Shown here piece after piece: positions 24,354-36,717 of a stretch of DNA of 64,000 bases. The translations under genes and the position numbers were made by a program. The notes beneath the pieces were generated by a model that had not been told where the DNA came from, did not search any database, and saw nothing but the letters and a program-made list of their open reading frames with translations. Location: contig CM055816.1 of the NCBI GenBank assembly GCA_029582265.1, positions 97,351,056-97,415,055 on the forward strand, written 5' to 3'. Source of the DNA: Zoroaster sp. YZ-2022. Its lineage: Eukaryota; Echinodermata; Asteroidea; Forcipulatida; Zoroasteridae. Position 1 is the first letter of the stretch. Every line of letters begins with the position of its first letter.

Positions 24354-25818
24354 CTGAAGATGCGTCTTGTCCATCAGAGGTACACCTCTTGCAAAATATG
24401 CGTTTGAATGCCTTCCTGAAGTCCAAGCTAAATCCATACAGAAATGGATTCAGGGTCGAATTGAGGTAGGCTAGCCAATATGACGCGTCGTACAGCTTTC
24501 CTGGTATGCAGTTACAAAAACCATTGATTGGGAAAAGGATGACGAAAGGGAGCCAACATATCAGGAACAGGATGACGATAATGCCTAGCGTCTGGGCAGT
24601 ACGTCGGTTCATGGCTGCGTGTCTCACATGAGCCTTACGCAACCTGAACTTTTTCATCTCCTCAGCAGTTGATTCAACGTTCTTGGCAACGCGGAGTGAT
24701 AAAGAAGGCAACGTGTTGTCCATTGACGTCAGGCATGTGGTGCTTGTATCAAGGGTTCCACAGGGCTCCATACTTGGCTCCATGATGTCCACATCAATGC
24801 CGTTTGGCTTTAGAGTGTGATCACAATCTCCATTAGACGCCGCAGCCTCAGCTGCTACCTGTTGATTTAGTGACTGCGTACTACCCGCAAATCCTTGGTT
24901 GTGATACATGTGAACAGCTAGGAGCTCAACATGTCCGTCGTGTTGACGATTTGATGGTAGCTCACTGCTTCCACCCGGATTCCTAAGATGATCACAAACT
25001 TTGCCTTGATGCTTCTTCTCATTTCTGTTCATGTCTTTCGAGTCTTCAAGAGTCTCGATGTTTCTGAATTGCCTTTTCACTGCCAAGTATACATTAATGT
25101 AAAGGAAAACCATTGTAAACATCGGGGTGTAATATATAAATATGGCAGAAATAAGTATATAAATAGGATCGGTTAGATAGACACATGCATTATCTGTCCC
25201 GACGTCTCCAGCAACAACACGGAAAAATATAATGGCTGGTACCCAACATACAACTGATATGATCCATATACTTGCAACAAAGAAACGCGCCCTCTTGCGG
25301 CTACGTCGACCTATGTATTTTAGAGGTTGAGTTATTCCCCAGTAACGGTCCAGAGATATCATACACAGGCTCAGCATCGAAGCGGTGCAACACATGAAAT
25401 CAAATGTGATCCACAAATCACAGATAACTCCACCTAGAGCCCAGTATCCTAATATAGTGTAGGACGCCATACAGGGCATGACAAGGGCTCCCACAATGCA
25501 ATCAGCTGTTGCTAGGCTAATGATGTAATAATTACTGAGTCTGCGCAATTTGCAGTCGACAATTACCAATATTATTAAGATAATATTTGGAATGACGGTT
25601 ATGAGACCGATGAACAAGGAGACGCAGACTGCAAGGATGTACGTTATATAAGGTACATCTGTAACGATGGTTGATGGTACTGATGTCTCATTGTAGATTG
25701 TAGGCACAATCTCATAATCTATGGTTACAGAGAAACTTCTTAATGTCAGATATGTTGTGATGGGTATTGAAGTGGACAAAGGTGAATTGTCCAACACTGT
25801 TGTAATCTCTGAAACCAT
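24319..25818 (-). CDS. Class A aminergic-type G protein-coupled receptor, intronless
   Basis: 499 residues in one exon. After an extracellular N terminus (one NET sequon near residue 43), seven membrane segments can be placed. TM2 has the LATAD Asp. TM3 has an Asp 17 residues before the DRY Asp, the amine-binding position. DRYWGITQPLKY follows, with the TM3 Cys (VICDLW) and an ECL2 Cys (DNACVYL) for the usual disulfide. TM6 has CWLPF and TM7 has NSTLNPFLYGF (NPxxY). A roughly 130-residue third cytoplasmic loop contains Asn/Gly/His-rich sequence, and helix 8 has Cys pairs. The pattern is closest to muscarinic, histamine, 5-HT or octopamine receptors; the ligand cannot be assigned. Its stop codon region lies in the 1.7-kb duplication. 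Confidence 0.9.
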   Translation of the reverse strand: MVSEITTVLDNSPLSTSIPITTYLTLRSFSVTIDYEIVPTIYNETSVPSTIVTDVPYITYILAVCVSLFIGLITVIPNIILIILVIVDCKLRRLSNYYIISLATADCIVGALVMPCMASYTILGYWALGGVICDLWITFDFMCCTASMLSLCMISLDRYWGITQPLKYIGRRSRKRARFFVASIWIISVVCWVPAIIFFRVVAGDVGTDNACVYLTDPIYILISAIFIYYTPMFTMVFLYINVYLAVKRQFRNIETLEDSKDMNRNEKKHQGKVCDHLRNPGGSSELPSNRQHDGHVELLAVHMYHNQGFAGSTQSLNQQVAAEAAASNGDCDHTLKPNGIDVDIMEPSMEPCGTLDTSTTCLTSMDNTLPSLSLRVAKNVESTAEEMKKFRLRKAHVRHAAMNRRTAQTLGIIVILFLICWLPFVILFPINGFCNCIPGKLYDASYWLAYLNSTLNPFLYGFSLDFRKAFKRIFCKRCTSDGQDASSVDGLGKGSIQL

Positions 25819-27939
25819 CGCGGTATCTTAGTGTGATAGTTAGTCACTGACGACACTAATTTGCAAAGATCATTTCTAAACACACCAATACAATATGGAA
25901 CCTTTGCCTCTGCTCCTCATCCAATCAGACGCGCATTAAACGGCAACAGTTATCCAATCAAAGTGCACATATAATAGCGTCAGTGCCACACTTATTTGAG
26001 GCTGCTTCTGATTGAGTGGAGCAACGTTTTGTCTGCTCCAATTTGAGTACGATCTTTGCTGTTTTTCTCACATTCAAAATGCATCAGGCTGGAGTATTCT
26101 TGCGTTCCATTTATTGCGTGTCGTTAGTTCCTTCCTTCATTTTGGGCCGTGCTGTTATGTTGGCATCCACCTTTCTCTGCAACTAGAAAATATAACATGT
26201 ACTGTTACTCTTTGGAATTATGAATGTCAAAGCAAACTGTTTTCAAATAAATAGAGAATTAGCTGTTGCGAACTGCTTACCAACTTAAAGTATAAATGCA
26301 AAATAGTAGTTACTGGCCTTGCGTTTCAAACCTAGCAGGTTCTTTCTCAAAGGCACAAGAGTGAGCAAAAGTTAGTCAGGTGTGAAAGGAACACAAAAGG
26401 AGAAGGTACAAGAGGCAGAGTATGTACCAGTGGTCCTGGGACTGAACAAGAGGGATTAATTGTGAATAGGTACGGGGAGAGCTGGAGTTTGTGGCTGAAA
26501 GAAGAAAGTGAAAGATTAGTGAAAAGGAATGAGACGAGCAGGGAGATTACACCAGGGCCAAGCGTATTGAAATTCAGTATTTTATACACTCTTTGGTAAC
26601 ATGCTTCCATTAGAATCAAGATAGGCTTATTATGTAAAACTGTTAAAGCTTCAGCTTAATTTTTGTGTCATTAACTGGAAAATAAGCACCTGACTAATAA
26701 AGACCTGAGACAGAAATATTTTAAGGGCTGATGTTTGTTACCATCATTAACTTTAAACCAAGTAAGTTTTATGTGGTAAACCAAGAGTCCATCAATTGAT
26801 CTCTTTTACCTGGGGTGAAAATAATATGAAATTCATTCGATTAGATTTTGAGCAAGCAGAAGCAATATGCCTATATCCAAACTATTTCTGCCATTATTCT
26901 GGACCAACAAGATTTTCTTTTGTATTGTCTTTCACTTAAAGAAAAAAAATCAGTATTAATTTCAGTTTCTCAACAAATAACCAATGGGCGATCGTTATGA
27001 AGCTTACCAAGCTATCGTAAAGGTCATTATCTGCTGAGGGCATTGAGCATGGTTAGGGTTAAACATTTTGTCTGAATTTCTCTCTATTCAGAGAAAACTT
27101 GAAAAAATTTGCACATTTATAAAATTGTTGGCGGCAAATTGTTGTTTCATGTAAAAAGTTATCTATAATTCTGCAACTTCAAAATTGTTTTCTGGTCAAC
27201 CAGAAATGATCTGAAATTGAATGATAAAACTAATATTTCACTAGTCGTCATAGATCTATAGTATTCCAATCACATGCATAACATCAGATAATACTTCTAT
27301 ATGTACAGTTCCTAGTTCTTGCAACCTTGGAGTTAATTACTACAATAAAGTAAGCAGTTAAGCCATTTGCCTTCCCTTTAATGTCCAATTTGTATAGCTA
27401 TTATTAGATCAGTAAAAACACTAATTTGAATATAAATTTCTAAAATTTACTAGCCGTTTGCAGAAACGTATACATGAACAACGACGCTTTGAGGCTAAAT
27501 TGTGTCACTTGTACCCCGCAGGCGCCAACTTTCATGTAATGTATTTAACCTATCTGCTCTGAATATATATATTTTTACAATTTCAAATATGCCTTTAAAT
27601 TAATAAAACTGCCCAATTGGTCATTAGGCCTAATTAATTCTGTTTGACGACGAAGAAGAGTATGAAACATAATATGTTTTCTATAATAACCAATGTACAT
27701 TTAATTAGTATAATTATATAACTGAAAATTTGGCCTACAAGAGTTTAAAAATCCATTATTTATTTTAAATTTATGCATTGATTCATTATAGTTTATTGCT
27801 AAAAATATCTCATGGCAGTAATTTATTTAATTTCGGGTGCATTTTAAATTAAAATAGTATTTAAAAAAGACAGTAATTTAGCTAATGAGGTAATTTATAT
27901 GTGGAATAAATTATAAAATATACAAGGCTATACAGATCA
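25819..27939. other. GPCR upstream region and intergenic DNA; no gene recognised
   Basis: AT-rich, without convincing coding sequence or repeats. The first 200 bp presumably hold the receptor promoter, but no clear TATA or initiator could be singled out. Confidence 0.55.
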
Positions 27940-28329
27940 GTGATGACTAAGAAATGGCAATAAATAATGGAAGATGAAAAAAACCTTAGGAAAAGGACAA
28001 TAGGCATAGAGTATGATTATTTGTAATAGTGTAGAAGCGAGATCATTTTGTGTTTGTGCAATAACAGATCGAGTTGACCCAATAATCGACTCCATGACGG
28101 CCGGGTACGGTATGGTGTGAAAGTCTCCTGTGCTAATTGACGGCCACAGACTGTAATTAAGCAAGGCTTATAGATATCTATAACATGATTAAATGGTGCA
28201 GGTTTGCATACAGATAAATGAAATACGGAACGCACAGAAAGCATCATGCTGACGGTATGAGAACGTGTATATAGCACATTGACCTATTGCGTATGGTGTC
28301 CAGGCGATGTGTCCACTGCTTTAAAAGTC

Positions 28330-28373
28330 GCTGATGGTGATGGTGATGGTGGTGATGGTGATGGTGGTGGTGG

Positions 28374-28403
<30 letters not shown>
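28330..28403. repeat. (GGT)n / (GATGGT)n microsatellite
   Basis: A trinucleotide tract with interspersed GAT units. The mirror copy at 63,497-63,563 is purer GGT/CCA and of different length. The Gly-rich or Thr-rich open frames over it are not genes. Confidence 0.95.
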
Positions 28404-28404
<1 letters not shown>

Positions 28405-29740
28405 GGGGGAGTTTGGGGTGCGCGAATTCGACAGAAGCTCTGCGATGTTGGTGATTTGAGAGAATTTGAGGTTATGCCTACACAAATAGCGAAAGCATGA
28501 GTCAGTATTGAAATAGATGTTATTGATCAAGAAGATTCAAGTTATATTTTATCAAAATTTTGCATGAATTATGCTAAAATGAACAAATTTAGAGGTTATA
28601 CGCAATATGTGTGCTTGGTCACGGTGTGAGTGATTCCTAAATGTAATCACGTTTCTATGTATTTATTGAACATTCTGGCAGTAGATCAAGGTTAGCAGTA
28701 AACGTTATGATTGAGATTATTATAATCCTATTTATCAAACGCATTCAACAACTCACGTGCCAAAAACATGATTGATATATTTATAGGTTGATGAAATTCT
28801 TGCATCGGGTGATAAATAACTGATTTTTGCCCTTGACTATAACAGTCGAAACTTAATGTCCATTAACTACGCTTTGGCATTAACAAATTATGATGATAAT
28901 ACTAATAGTGTATTAGGTGTACTTGTCCTTGGTTGGTAATCATACAATTTTCTGCATCAGTTTAATCTTTATTTTTTTCTAATAAATTAGCTTCATGTTT
29001 AAGAAGGTGCTCTCAACTATTAATAATTAACCTTCCCCATTTTTAGAAAGGTTATGTATGTCATAAGAAAACTACACAACACAAACCCTCGGACATTTTT
29101 TCCGAACTCCTTTTGTCGAATTCCAGAGCCAAAGATATGGGCGGTCGCCCTCCATGGGCCCTTTTTAATATTTATATTTAATAATAATTTGGTTAAAGAT
29201 TGAAAAAAAAAAAATAATGGCACACAGTGAAAATATTTTTCGGCGAAAGCATTTTCCTTCGGCCCTCCCTTGACAAATTTCTTCTGCATATGCGCCCGAG
29301 TGAAACAAATGGCCTCTTATATTTAAAAATCACCTTCCTGATGTCGTCATTGTTAAATCACCCCGTCAGTGGACAAGATCATATTGGCAAAAAGTTGCTA
29401 ATAATTGCTAATAAAGTAATAACTAACACCTAGAAGTGCTGTACGAGTAAATCTGAGAGTGGCCATTTGTTTCCCACCAGTGTAGGCTTTTCTGAATTCA
29501 TGACAAAAAGTGTTCGCGCACACAACACAAAAGAAAGAATGTTAACAGTACACCTGTAATCATTCCTTAGATTGATTGTACCTAGTTTCTGGCTTACTGA
29601 CAAAGCAAAGGGGTCCATTCACTTGCCCCTTTGATCGAGTCCACTCCCTAGTTGCCCTGTTTAAACAAAATAGTTGGTTAATCCTAACGTTGAGTGCCCG
29701 TAATGAGTACAGTCACTAATTATACTAACTGTATTGCTTA

Positions 29741-30100
29741 ATAATAATAATAATAATAACGTGTGGGTTTATATAGCGCACGTATCCACCAACTAAGTGG
29801 TGCTCAAGGCGCATTATATTATTATCCCTGCTCATAAGGCTCATAAGGCTCATAAATCATTCCTGAAACCATCTCAGCTCCCTGGGGAGTATACAGCTCA
29901 ATTGCTGTCATTTCTAGCGCATATAGAGCAAACCAACTCTGCCTTCACAGGTACCCATTTAACCCCTGGGTGGAGAGAAGCAATTATGATTAAGTGTCTT
30001 GCTCAAGGACACAAGTGTCACGGCCGTGATTCGAACCCACATTATGTTGCTAACACCAGAACTTGAATCCGGTAAGCTAGACCGCTCGGCCACGACACCT
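29741..30100 (-). mobile_element. tRNA-Leu-derived SINE
   Basis: Read on the minus strand: a head with pol III A box (TGGCCGAGCGG) and B box (GGTTCGAATC), an anticodon stem CCGGA/TCTGG around a TTCAAGT loop (anticodon CAA, Leu) and a long variable arm. A body with CCTTGAGCAAGACACTTAAT and GGGTTAAATGGGTACCTG follows, and an end GCGCTATATAAACCCAC followed by an (ATT)n tail. About 360 bp, apparently full length. The mirror copy is at 61,807-62,165. Confidence 0.88.
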
Positions 30101-31190
30101 CATGCTTGAATGCATTTATAACACTCCTTTCATGCTAGTCAATTCACAGAGCACTAGCCACTTCGAAGAAACAAATGTATTACCTTACTTTGCATATTCA
30201 GTTCTTCTCGTTGTTCTGGTATTCAGTTACTGAATGACATATCTTGCCGACCAATATATGTGATATCAGCTCTGTATCCACATGTATCATATTGAAGATA
30301 TCCCATTGAAGATAGGCTATGTTGTTTGTTCTCTCAATCGCCGTGTGGAAGAAAGTCTGTTACATGTCAAATGCTTCGAAGGATATTTATTACACAGTGA
30401 CTTCTGTATCACCAGGTGCACTGTGCAGTCCTGTTACTCAGAGTGGGTTGCTGCGTTGTGCGCATGCGTTATATTAAGTACGTTTAATTGGTTTCCAGTA
30501 CGTCATAAGCATAGGCGTATCTCATTTACTAAGATGGATGCTCTGTGTGGTTATGTAAGCAGTTTTAGCTACCATGAATGAAACAAAAGAAGAGCTACTT
30601 GCATATACACAGGAAGGCTATTTGCATTCTTCTGCTAGAGAAGATGTCATCCAATTTACTTACAGGGTAACCTCCAGTTATTTATTTGTTTTCAGGCAAT
30701 AAAACAAAAGAACAATCACAGTCATATTAAGTAAAACAAACAAACAATTAAAAGCAGAGCCTGGGATTACCCAAAACTGAACCAAAACACTAACTAAGAA
30801 TGTGATGACGAAATAAATCTGAAAACTTAGTCACATGAAACCAAAAATCTGCACACCACCCCTCCCCCTGCAGAAGAAAGCAATTCATCTGAACATCTAG
30901 CTAGACAACCCATCAGAAAAGTTACCGACCTCCCCCGTAAGAAACACAGGAAGTAGTATATGTAAATGGGGCTCCTGGGCCACCTAGTTGATTTTTTGAT
31001 AAAAATGATTTTTTTTAAATAAAAAATACTAGTATGTCAGATGCCGGTTCTGGGCCAAGTACCCTTTTTGGGCGTGGTTTGGGTAGTAAATAAAAAAAAG
31101 GTGGGAGTGTGTGATTTTTAGTACCTCCTGGGTATTAGTATTTAAAAATGTATGATTGTTGACGTTTAGAGGTCATGAAAGGTCATGTTT
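30101..31190. other. No gene recognised
   Basis: Shared flank of both palindrome arms (mirror 60,715-61,806). It contains no frame with a recognisable domain. Confidence 0.55.
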
Positions 31191-32660
31191 TAGCTGTTTG
31201 AGCGCCTGATCCTCAACAGGCTGGCCCCAGTTGCTGAACCAGCCATCATCCCCCAACAAGCTGGATTCCGACCTGGCAAATCCACAACAAGTCAACTTCT
31301 GAATCTCACTCAACACATTGAAGATGGGTTTCAGAAAGGACTGGTAACAGGAGCCGTCTTCGTTGATCTGTCCGCCGCGTACGACACTGTGAACCACCGC
31401 CTCCTTCTAAAAAAGATCTTGGAGCTGACAAAAGACCTGGCACTCACAGGCCTCATTGGAGCCCTCTTGAAAGATAGACGCTTCTATGTCACCCTGAACA
31501 ACAAGCAAAGTCGCTGGCGACGACAAAGAAATGGCTTACCTCAAGGTAGTGTGCTGGCTCCACTACTGTATAACATCTACACCAATGACCAGCCTATGGA
31601 CCAGAACACTGAGCGCTTCATCTATGCTGACGACCTCTGTGTAACATCCCAAGAGAGTACGTTTGAAGCAGTAGAAGCAAACCTCACTTCAGCCCTAGAT
31701 GAGCTACTCCTCTACTACGAGCGCAACCACCTACATGCAAACCCTGCGAAGACCCAAGTCTGCTCATTCCATCTCAGGAACCGGGAAGCCAACCGACCTC
31801 TTAACATCAAATGGTCTGGAACACCACTTGAGAACTGCACCAACCCTGTCTACCTTGGCGTAACCCTGGACCGCACCCTCTCCTTCAAGGAACACATCAA
31901 AAACACCAAACTGAAAGTCAGCTCCCGAAACAACATCTTACGGAAACTGACCAATTCCAAATGGGGAGCCACAGCACAGACATTAAGATGTACTGCTCTG
32001 GCCCTGTGCTATTCCTCTGCGGAGTATGCGTGTCCTGTTTGGGAGAGATCAACCCATGCCAAGAAACTAGACCCAGCGTTGAATAACACCTGCCGCTTGA
32101 TCACTGGCTGCTTGAAGCCTACCAACATAAACAACCTGCACCTCCTCGCTGGCATTGCCCCTGCAGATGTGAGACGGGAGGCTGCCAGCCGAGTAGAGTT
32201 AACAAAAGCTACCAGTGATGAACGCCACCTCCTCCATGGACGTGAACCCCCGGCCCAACGACTGAGGTCAAGGAGAAGCTTCCTCAGCCATGTCCAGCCC
32301 CTAACAACATCTCGGGAAGAAACCAGACTCCAGCTATGGACAAAAAAGCTTGAGGAAGACCCCCCTCCTCTTGACATGGGAATCCCCCCTTCTGAAGACC
32401 TCCCTTCTGGCTCAGAAGCACCATGGGTCCAGTGGAAGACACTCAACCGTCTGAGAACAGGAACAGGGCGATCAAAAGCTGCTATGGCCAGATGGGGCTA
32501 TAAAACCGGCCCAACCACCTGTGAATGTGGAGAAGAGGACCATACAATGCAGCATTGCCTTGTCTGCCCCCTACTACCCAACCAGTGCAGCTCAAAAGAT
32601 CTCGCAGAGTTCAATAACAAAGCGAAGGACTGTGTAAAGAAATGGGAAACTGTCATATAA
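31191..32660 (+). CDS. 5'-truncated Jockey-like non-LTR reverse transcriptase
   Basis: About 490 uninterrupted codons without a start codon of its own, beginning abruptly in the RT domain. It shows PQQAGFRPGKSTTSQLL, VFVDLSAAYDTVNHRL, LPQGSVLAPLLYNIY and the catalytic FIYADDL. A C-terminal CECGEEDHTMQHCLVCP zinc finger follows. No endonuclease domain is present, as expected for a 5'-truncated insertion. The 3' end runs into GAAGAAGAAG and then directly into the Polinton flank. The frame is intact here but has one-base deletions in the mirror copy. Confidence 0.82.
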
Positions 32661-32802
32661 CTGCTTCAAAGACACGAAAAGAAGAAGAAGCAGAGTGATT
32701 AAAAAATATATATATATATATATAAAAAAACTCGCGAAAAAAAAATCACCCAAAACAATTGATTAAAAAATATATATATATATTATCTAGGACTTATAAT
32801 AA

Positions 32803-35800
32803 ATGGAAGAAGTAAGAAAATATTTATCGAAATGGACATTATCAGAATTGAAAATATTTGCGCGAGAACACAGACCATTAATTCTTGTGCAAAACCAAAA
32901 GGGTAAAGTAGATAAACGTTCTTATTACAATGCAGTAAAAAAATATATAAAACGGCATAAACCAAGACCATTAACAAAATTAACAAAGCGTCAACTTGAG
33001 GATGTTATAGAAGATGAAGCTATTTCGATAGGACCAGGAAGACATTTGCGAAAAGATTTGTATAAGATTGTGAAAGATTGGCGCCATGGTGTTTTAGAAT
33101 TTGATGAACCAGCGATTGATGGTGGAAGCTATTTGCGAAAGCGAATAATGACTATACCGATTGGTCATAAAAGAGAAAAAGATTTATATGTATTTTACGA
33201 AGGTGCCGAAGCACCGATAATCGAAAAGTTGACTTTAGATTTACAAGAATTTGGGCCGTTTAAGTTTATGATATACTTGTGGGTTAAATTTTATAAAGAA
33301 AAAGACGACGGTGAGATTGAGTTTTCGTCGATTTCTATTCATTTTTCTGAACAAATAACTTTATTAAATATGAATAATATTAAAGCTAAATTAGCTAGGG
33401 GTTTTGATAGAATTGGAGAAGTTATAGCAACTTGTACAAATAGAGGTTCTGGATGGATTGTAGATCGTTTTGAAAAATTAGTTCTTACAATTTCAAAATA
33501 TCAACCTTTGAGAGGTGGTTCTTATATCGAGCTACCTAATTACATAAGAAATAAAAAAGCATGCATCAACGTAAAAAACAAAGATTATAACTGTTTACGA
33601 TGGGCGCTTCGTGTCGCTCGTTTTCACATGAAAAAAGAAAAAGGAATAAAAATAGAACATTCATATAGACTCTCAACATACCCGATAGAGGATGGTTTAA
33701 ATTTTGATGGTATCGAGGCTCCTACACCAATCAGTCAGATTAATCAAGTGGAGAAAGAAAACGGTATTGCGATAAACGTTTATGGTTTGGATAAATACGA
33801 TTCAGTCGTTCCTGTATACATTAGTGACGCAGAGCGTGAAAAAAAACGACTGAAATTATTATTAATCCAAGAACAAGAAGAAGGAGCAACTAGATCTCAC
33901 TACGTTTGGATCAAGGATTTTAATAAATTACTTTACGATCAAACAAAGCATAAAGCTAAAAAACACTTTTGCGATCGTTGCTTGTGTAATTTTAGTAGAG
34001 AAGAACTACTTTTAGATCATATGAAAGAGTGTAGAGGTATAGGTGGTAGAGCGGTAAAATACACGATACCGATAAAGGGTAAAAACGATACGTTGAAATT
34101 TTTAAATTTTCATAAAACGATGAAAGTTCCTTTTACTATATACGCAGACTTTGAAGCAATTTTACCTTTAATGAGTAAAAATCTAGGTGACAAAACTTAT
34201 ATCAAACAAGAGCACCTTCCGTGCGGTTATTCGTACGTAATTATTCGATGCGACGGTGAAATATTTTCATCGTTTACATACAGGGGTGAAGATGCAGTTT
34301 TACATTTTTAAAATAATTTGTCGAATGAAGTAGTAAAGATCAATGCGATATTTGCAAACCCTAAAGATTTGATTATGACTAAAGAAGATGAAGAAGATTT
34401 TAAAAATGCTAAACAGTGCTGGATATGTGAAAAATCTTATTGGCACGATAACAACAACTCCAATGTTGTTGTTGGGTTTGTAGAAAAGAAATTGAGAATG
34501 AAAATTTAAAAAAATCTTACACAAAAGTTAGAGATCATTGCCATATCACTGGAAAATATAGAGGCGCGGCACATGATAGATGTAATTTAAAACTAAAAAT
34601 AGAACCAAGCAAAACATTTATACCTGTTTTTATTCATAATTTACGAGGCTACGACTCACACCTCATCATGCAAGGAATGAGTCAAACAAAAGGAGAACTA
34701 ACGTGTATTCCAAACAATATAGAAAAGTACATTTCTTTTTCAAACGGTCAACTACCGTACGATTTCTCGACAGTTTTAAATTTTTACCTTATTCGCTCAA
34801 TAAAATAGTTGAATCGAGTAAATCTTTTCGTATTACGAAATTACACGAACCCGATTTAGAAATATTTAATCTTTTAAAACAAAAGGGTATTTATCCTTAC
34901 GAATACATGGATAGTTTGAACGTTTTGATGAAAAAGAACTTCCTTCACAAGAAATTTTTTATAGTAGTTTAAATAAAGACAGTATTATTAAAGAAGAATA
35001 TGATCACGCAAAGAAGGTTTGGACTAAATTTGATTGTAAAACTCTAGGTGATTATCACGATTTGTACGTGCGTACTGATGTTTTGTTATTAGCAGACGTG
35101 TTTGAAAATTTTCGTGATACTTGTATGAAACAATACGGTTTAGATCCAGCTCATTATTATACGAGTCCGGGTTTAAGTTGGGACGCTTTATTAAAACATT
35201 CAAAAGTTTGTCTAGAGTTGTTGACGGATATAGATATATATGTATTTATTTATAGAAAAAGGTTTGAGAGGAGGAATAGTTATGGTGAGCAATAGATACT
35301 CTAAAGCAAACAATCCAAAATGCGAGGGTTACGATCCATCTAAAACCAACGAGTTACATTATGTATTTAGACGCGAATAATTTGTACGGTCATGCGATGA
35401 GTCAACCTTTACCAACAGGTAAATTTAAATGGTTATCTCAAGAACAAATTAATGATTTTTATTTTCATAAAAAGAAAAAAGGATTAAAATATGGAAGAGG
35501 ACATATTTTAGAAGTTGATTTAGAATATCCAGAAAAATTACACGATTCTCATAACGATTATCCGCTCGCGCCAGAGAAATTAACGGTAGCAAAACAATGG
35601 ATGTCATCATATCAACTCAAGTTATTGGGTGACAAACCCACCCCAAACGTTCAAAAATTAGTCGCTAATTTAGACAACAAAACTAAATACGTTATTCATT
35701 ATCAGAATTTACAAAAATATTTACAACTCGGTATGAAACTAACAAAAATTCATCGCGTTTTAGAATTTGATGAATCACCATGGATGAAATCACTGGATGA

Positions 35801-36703
35801 AAACACTGAATTCAGAAAAAATGCAACGTCAGATTTTGAGAAAGACTTGTACAAACTGATGAATAATTCAGTTTTTGGAAAAACGATGGAAAATGTACGA
35901 AATCGCATTAATGTGGATCTCGTGAGACCAAACGATGAAAAGGACAAAGAACGCATCTGTAAAAAAAATAGCAAAGCCGACTTTTGCTGAGCAAAAGATT
36001 TTTGAAGGCTTTGACTTGGCAGCAATTCATATGTACAAAACAAGTCTCGTACTCAATAAACCAATCTATGTAGGAATGACTATTTTAGAATTAGCTAAAC
36101 TTTACATGTACGATTTTTATTACAATCATTTAAAAATGAAATATGAAGACAAATGCAAACTACTTTACACGGATACAGACAGTTTAATGGTTGATATTGA
36201 AACGAGAGATGTTTATAAAGATTTATTAAAAGATCATGATTTATACGACTTTAGTAATTATCCTAAAGATCATTTTTTACATTCTGAAGTTAATAAAAAA
36301 GTGATTGGAAAATTTAAAGATGAGACAGCTGGCGTACCTATTTCTGAATTTGCGGGTTTAAGAGCAAAAATGTACTCTATACTTTTACAAGAAGAAGTAG
36401 AAACAAAAAAACCTACCGGCTTAAGACCTAGTGTTTTTTCGAAAGAACTAAAAAAAAGCTAAAGGCGTTAAAAAACAAGTTTTAGAAAAGAAAATTAACC
36501 ATGAAAACTATAAAAGAGTTTTATTTGAAAATAAAGCGTATCATAACAAGATGAATTTTATTAGAAACCAGGGTCATCATCTTTACACTATAAAAGTTGA
36601 CAAAAAATCGTTAGACGGTCTCGATACAAAGAGATATATTTTAGAGGATGGAATACATAATTTCTCTTACGGTCATTATATGATTAGAAGAATTCAGTGT
36701 TAG
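32803..36703 (+). pseudogene. Polinton protein-primed-type DNA polymerase B, left copy
   Basis: About 1,300 codons. An N-terminal lysine-rich region is followed by a C2HC finger (FCDRCLCNF...HMKEC). The 3'-5' exonuclease has YADFEAI and FIHNLRGYDSHL. An endonuclease VII-like VRDHCHITGKYRGAAHDRCN block lies between them. The polymerase has motif [12 protein letters not shown], motif B MNNSVFGKTMENVR and motif C YTDTDSL, and the C terminus is KRYILEDGIHNFSYGHY. It would replicate the element from a protein primer. Lesions: TTA to TAA at about 34,310, a disordered CWxC region around 34,430-34,510 (an AAC/GTT hairpin lies within), and shifts near 34,790, 34,960, 35,290, 35,980 and 36,460. Its 3' end faces the integrase 3' end only 14 bp away. 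Confidence 0.9.
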
Positions 36704-36717
36704 CCTTAGCGGCTACG

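Noticed and set aside
25988..26254. Short frame upstream of the GPCR
   Set aside because: No recognisable domain and no splice context; probably chance.
28279..28500. Glycine-rich protein
   Set aside because: Driven by the GGT microsatellite, without conserved flanking coding sequence; the mirror copy differs in length.
29741..30100. Functional tRNA-Leu gene
   Set aside because: The tRNA-like head continues into a SINE body and ATT tail, and acceptor pairing relies on G-T wobbles.
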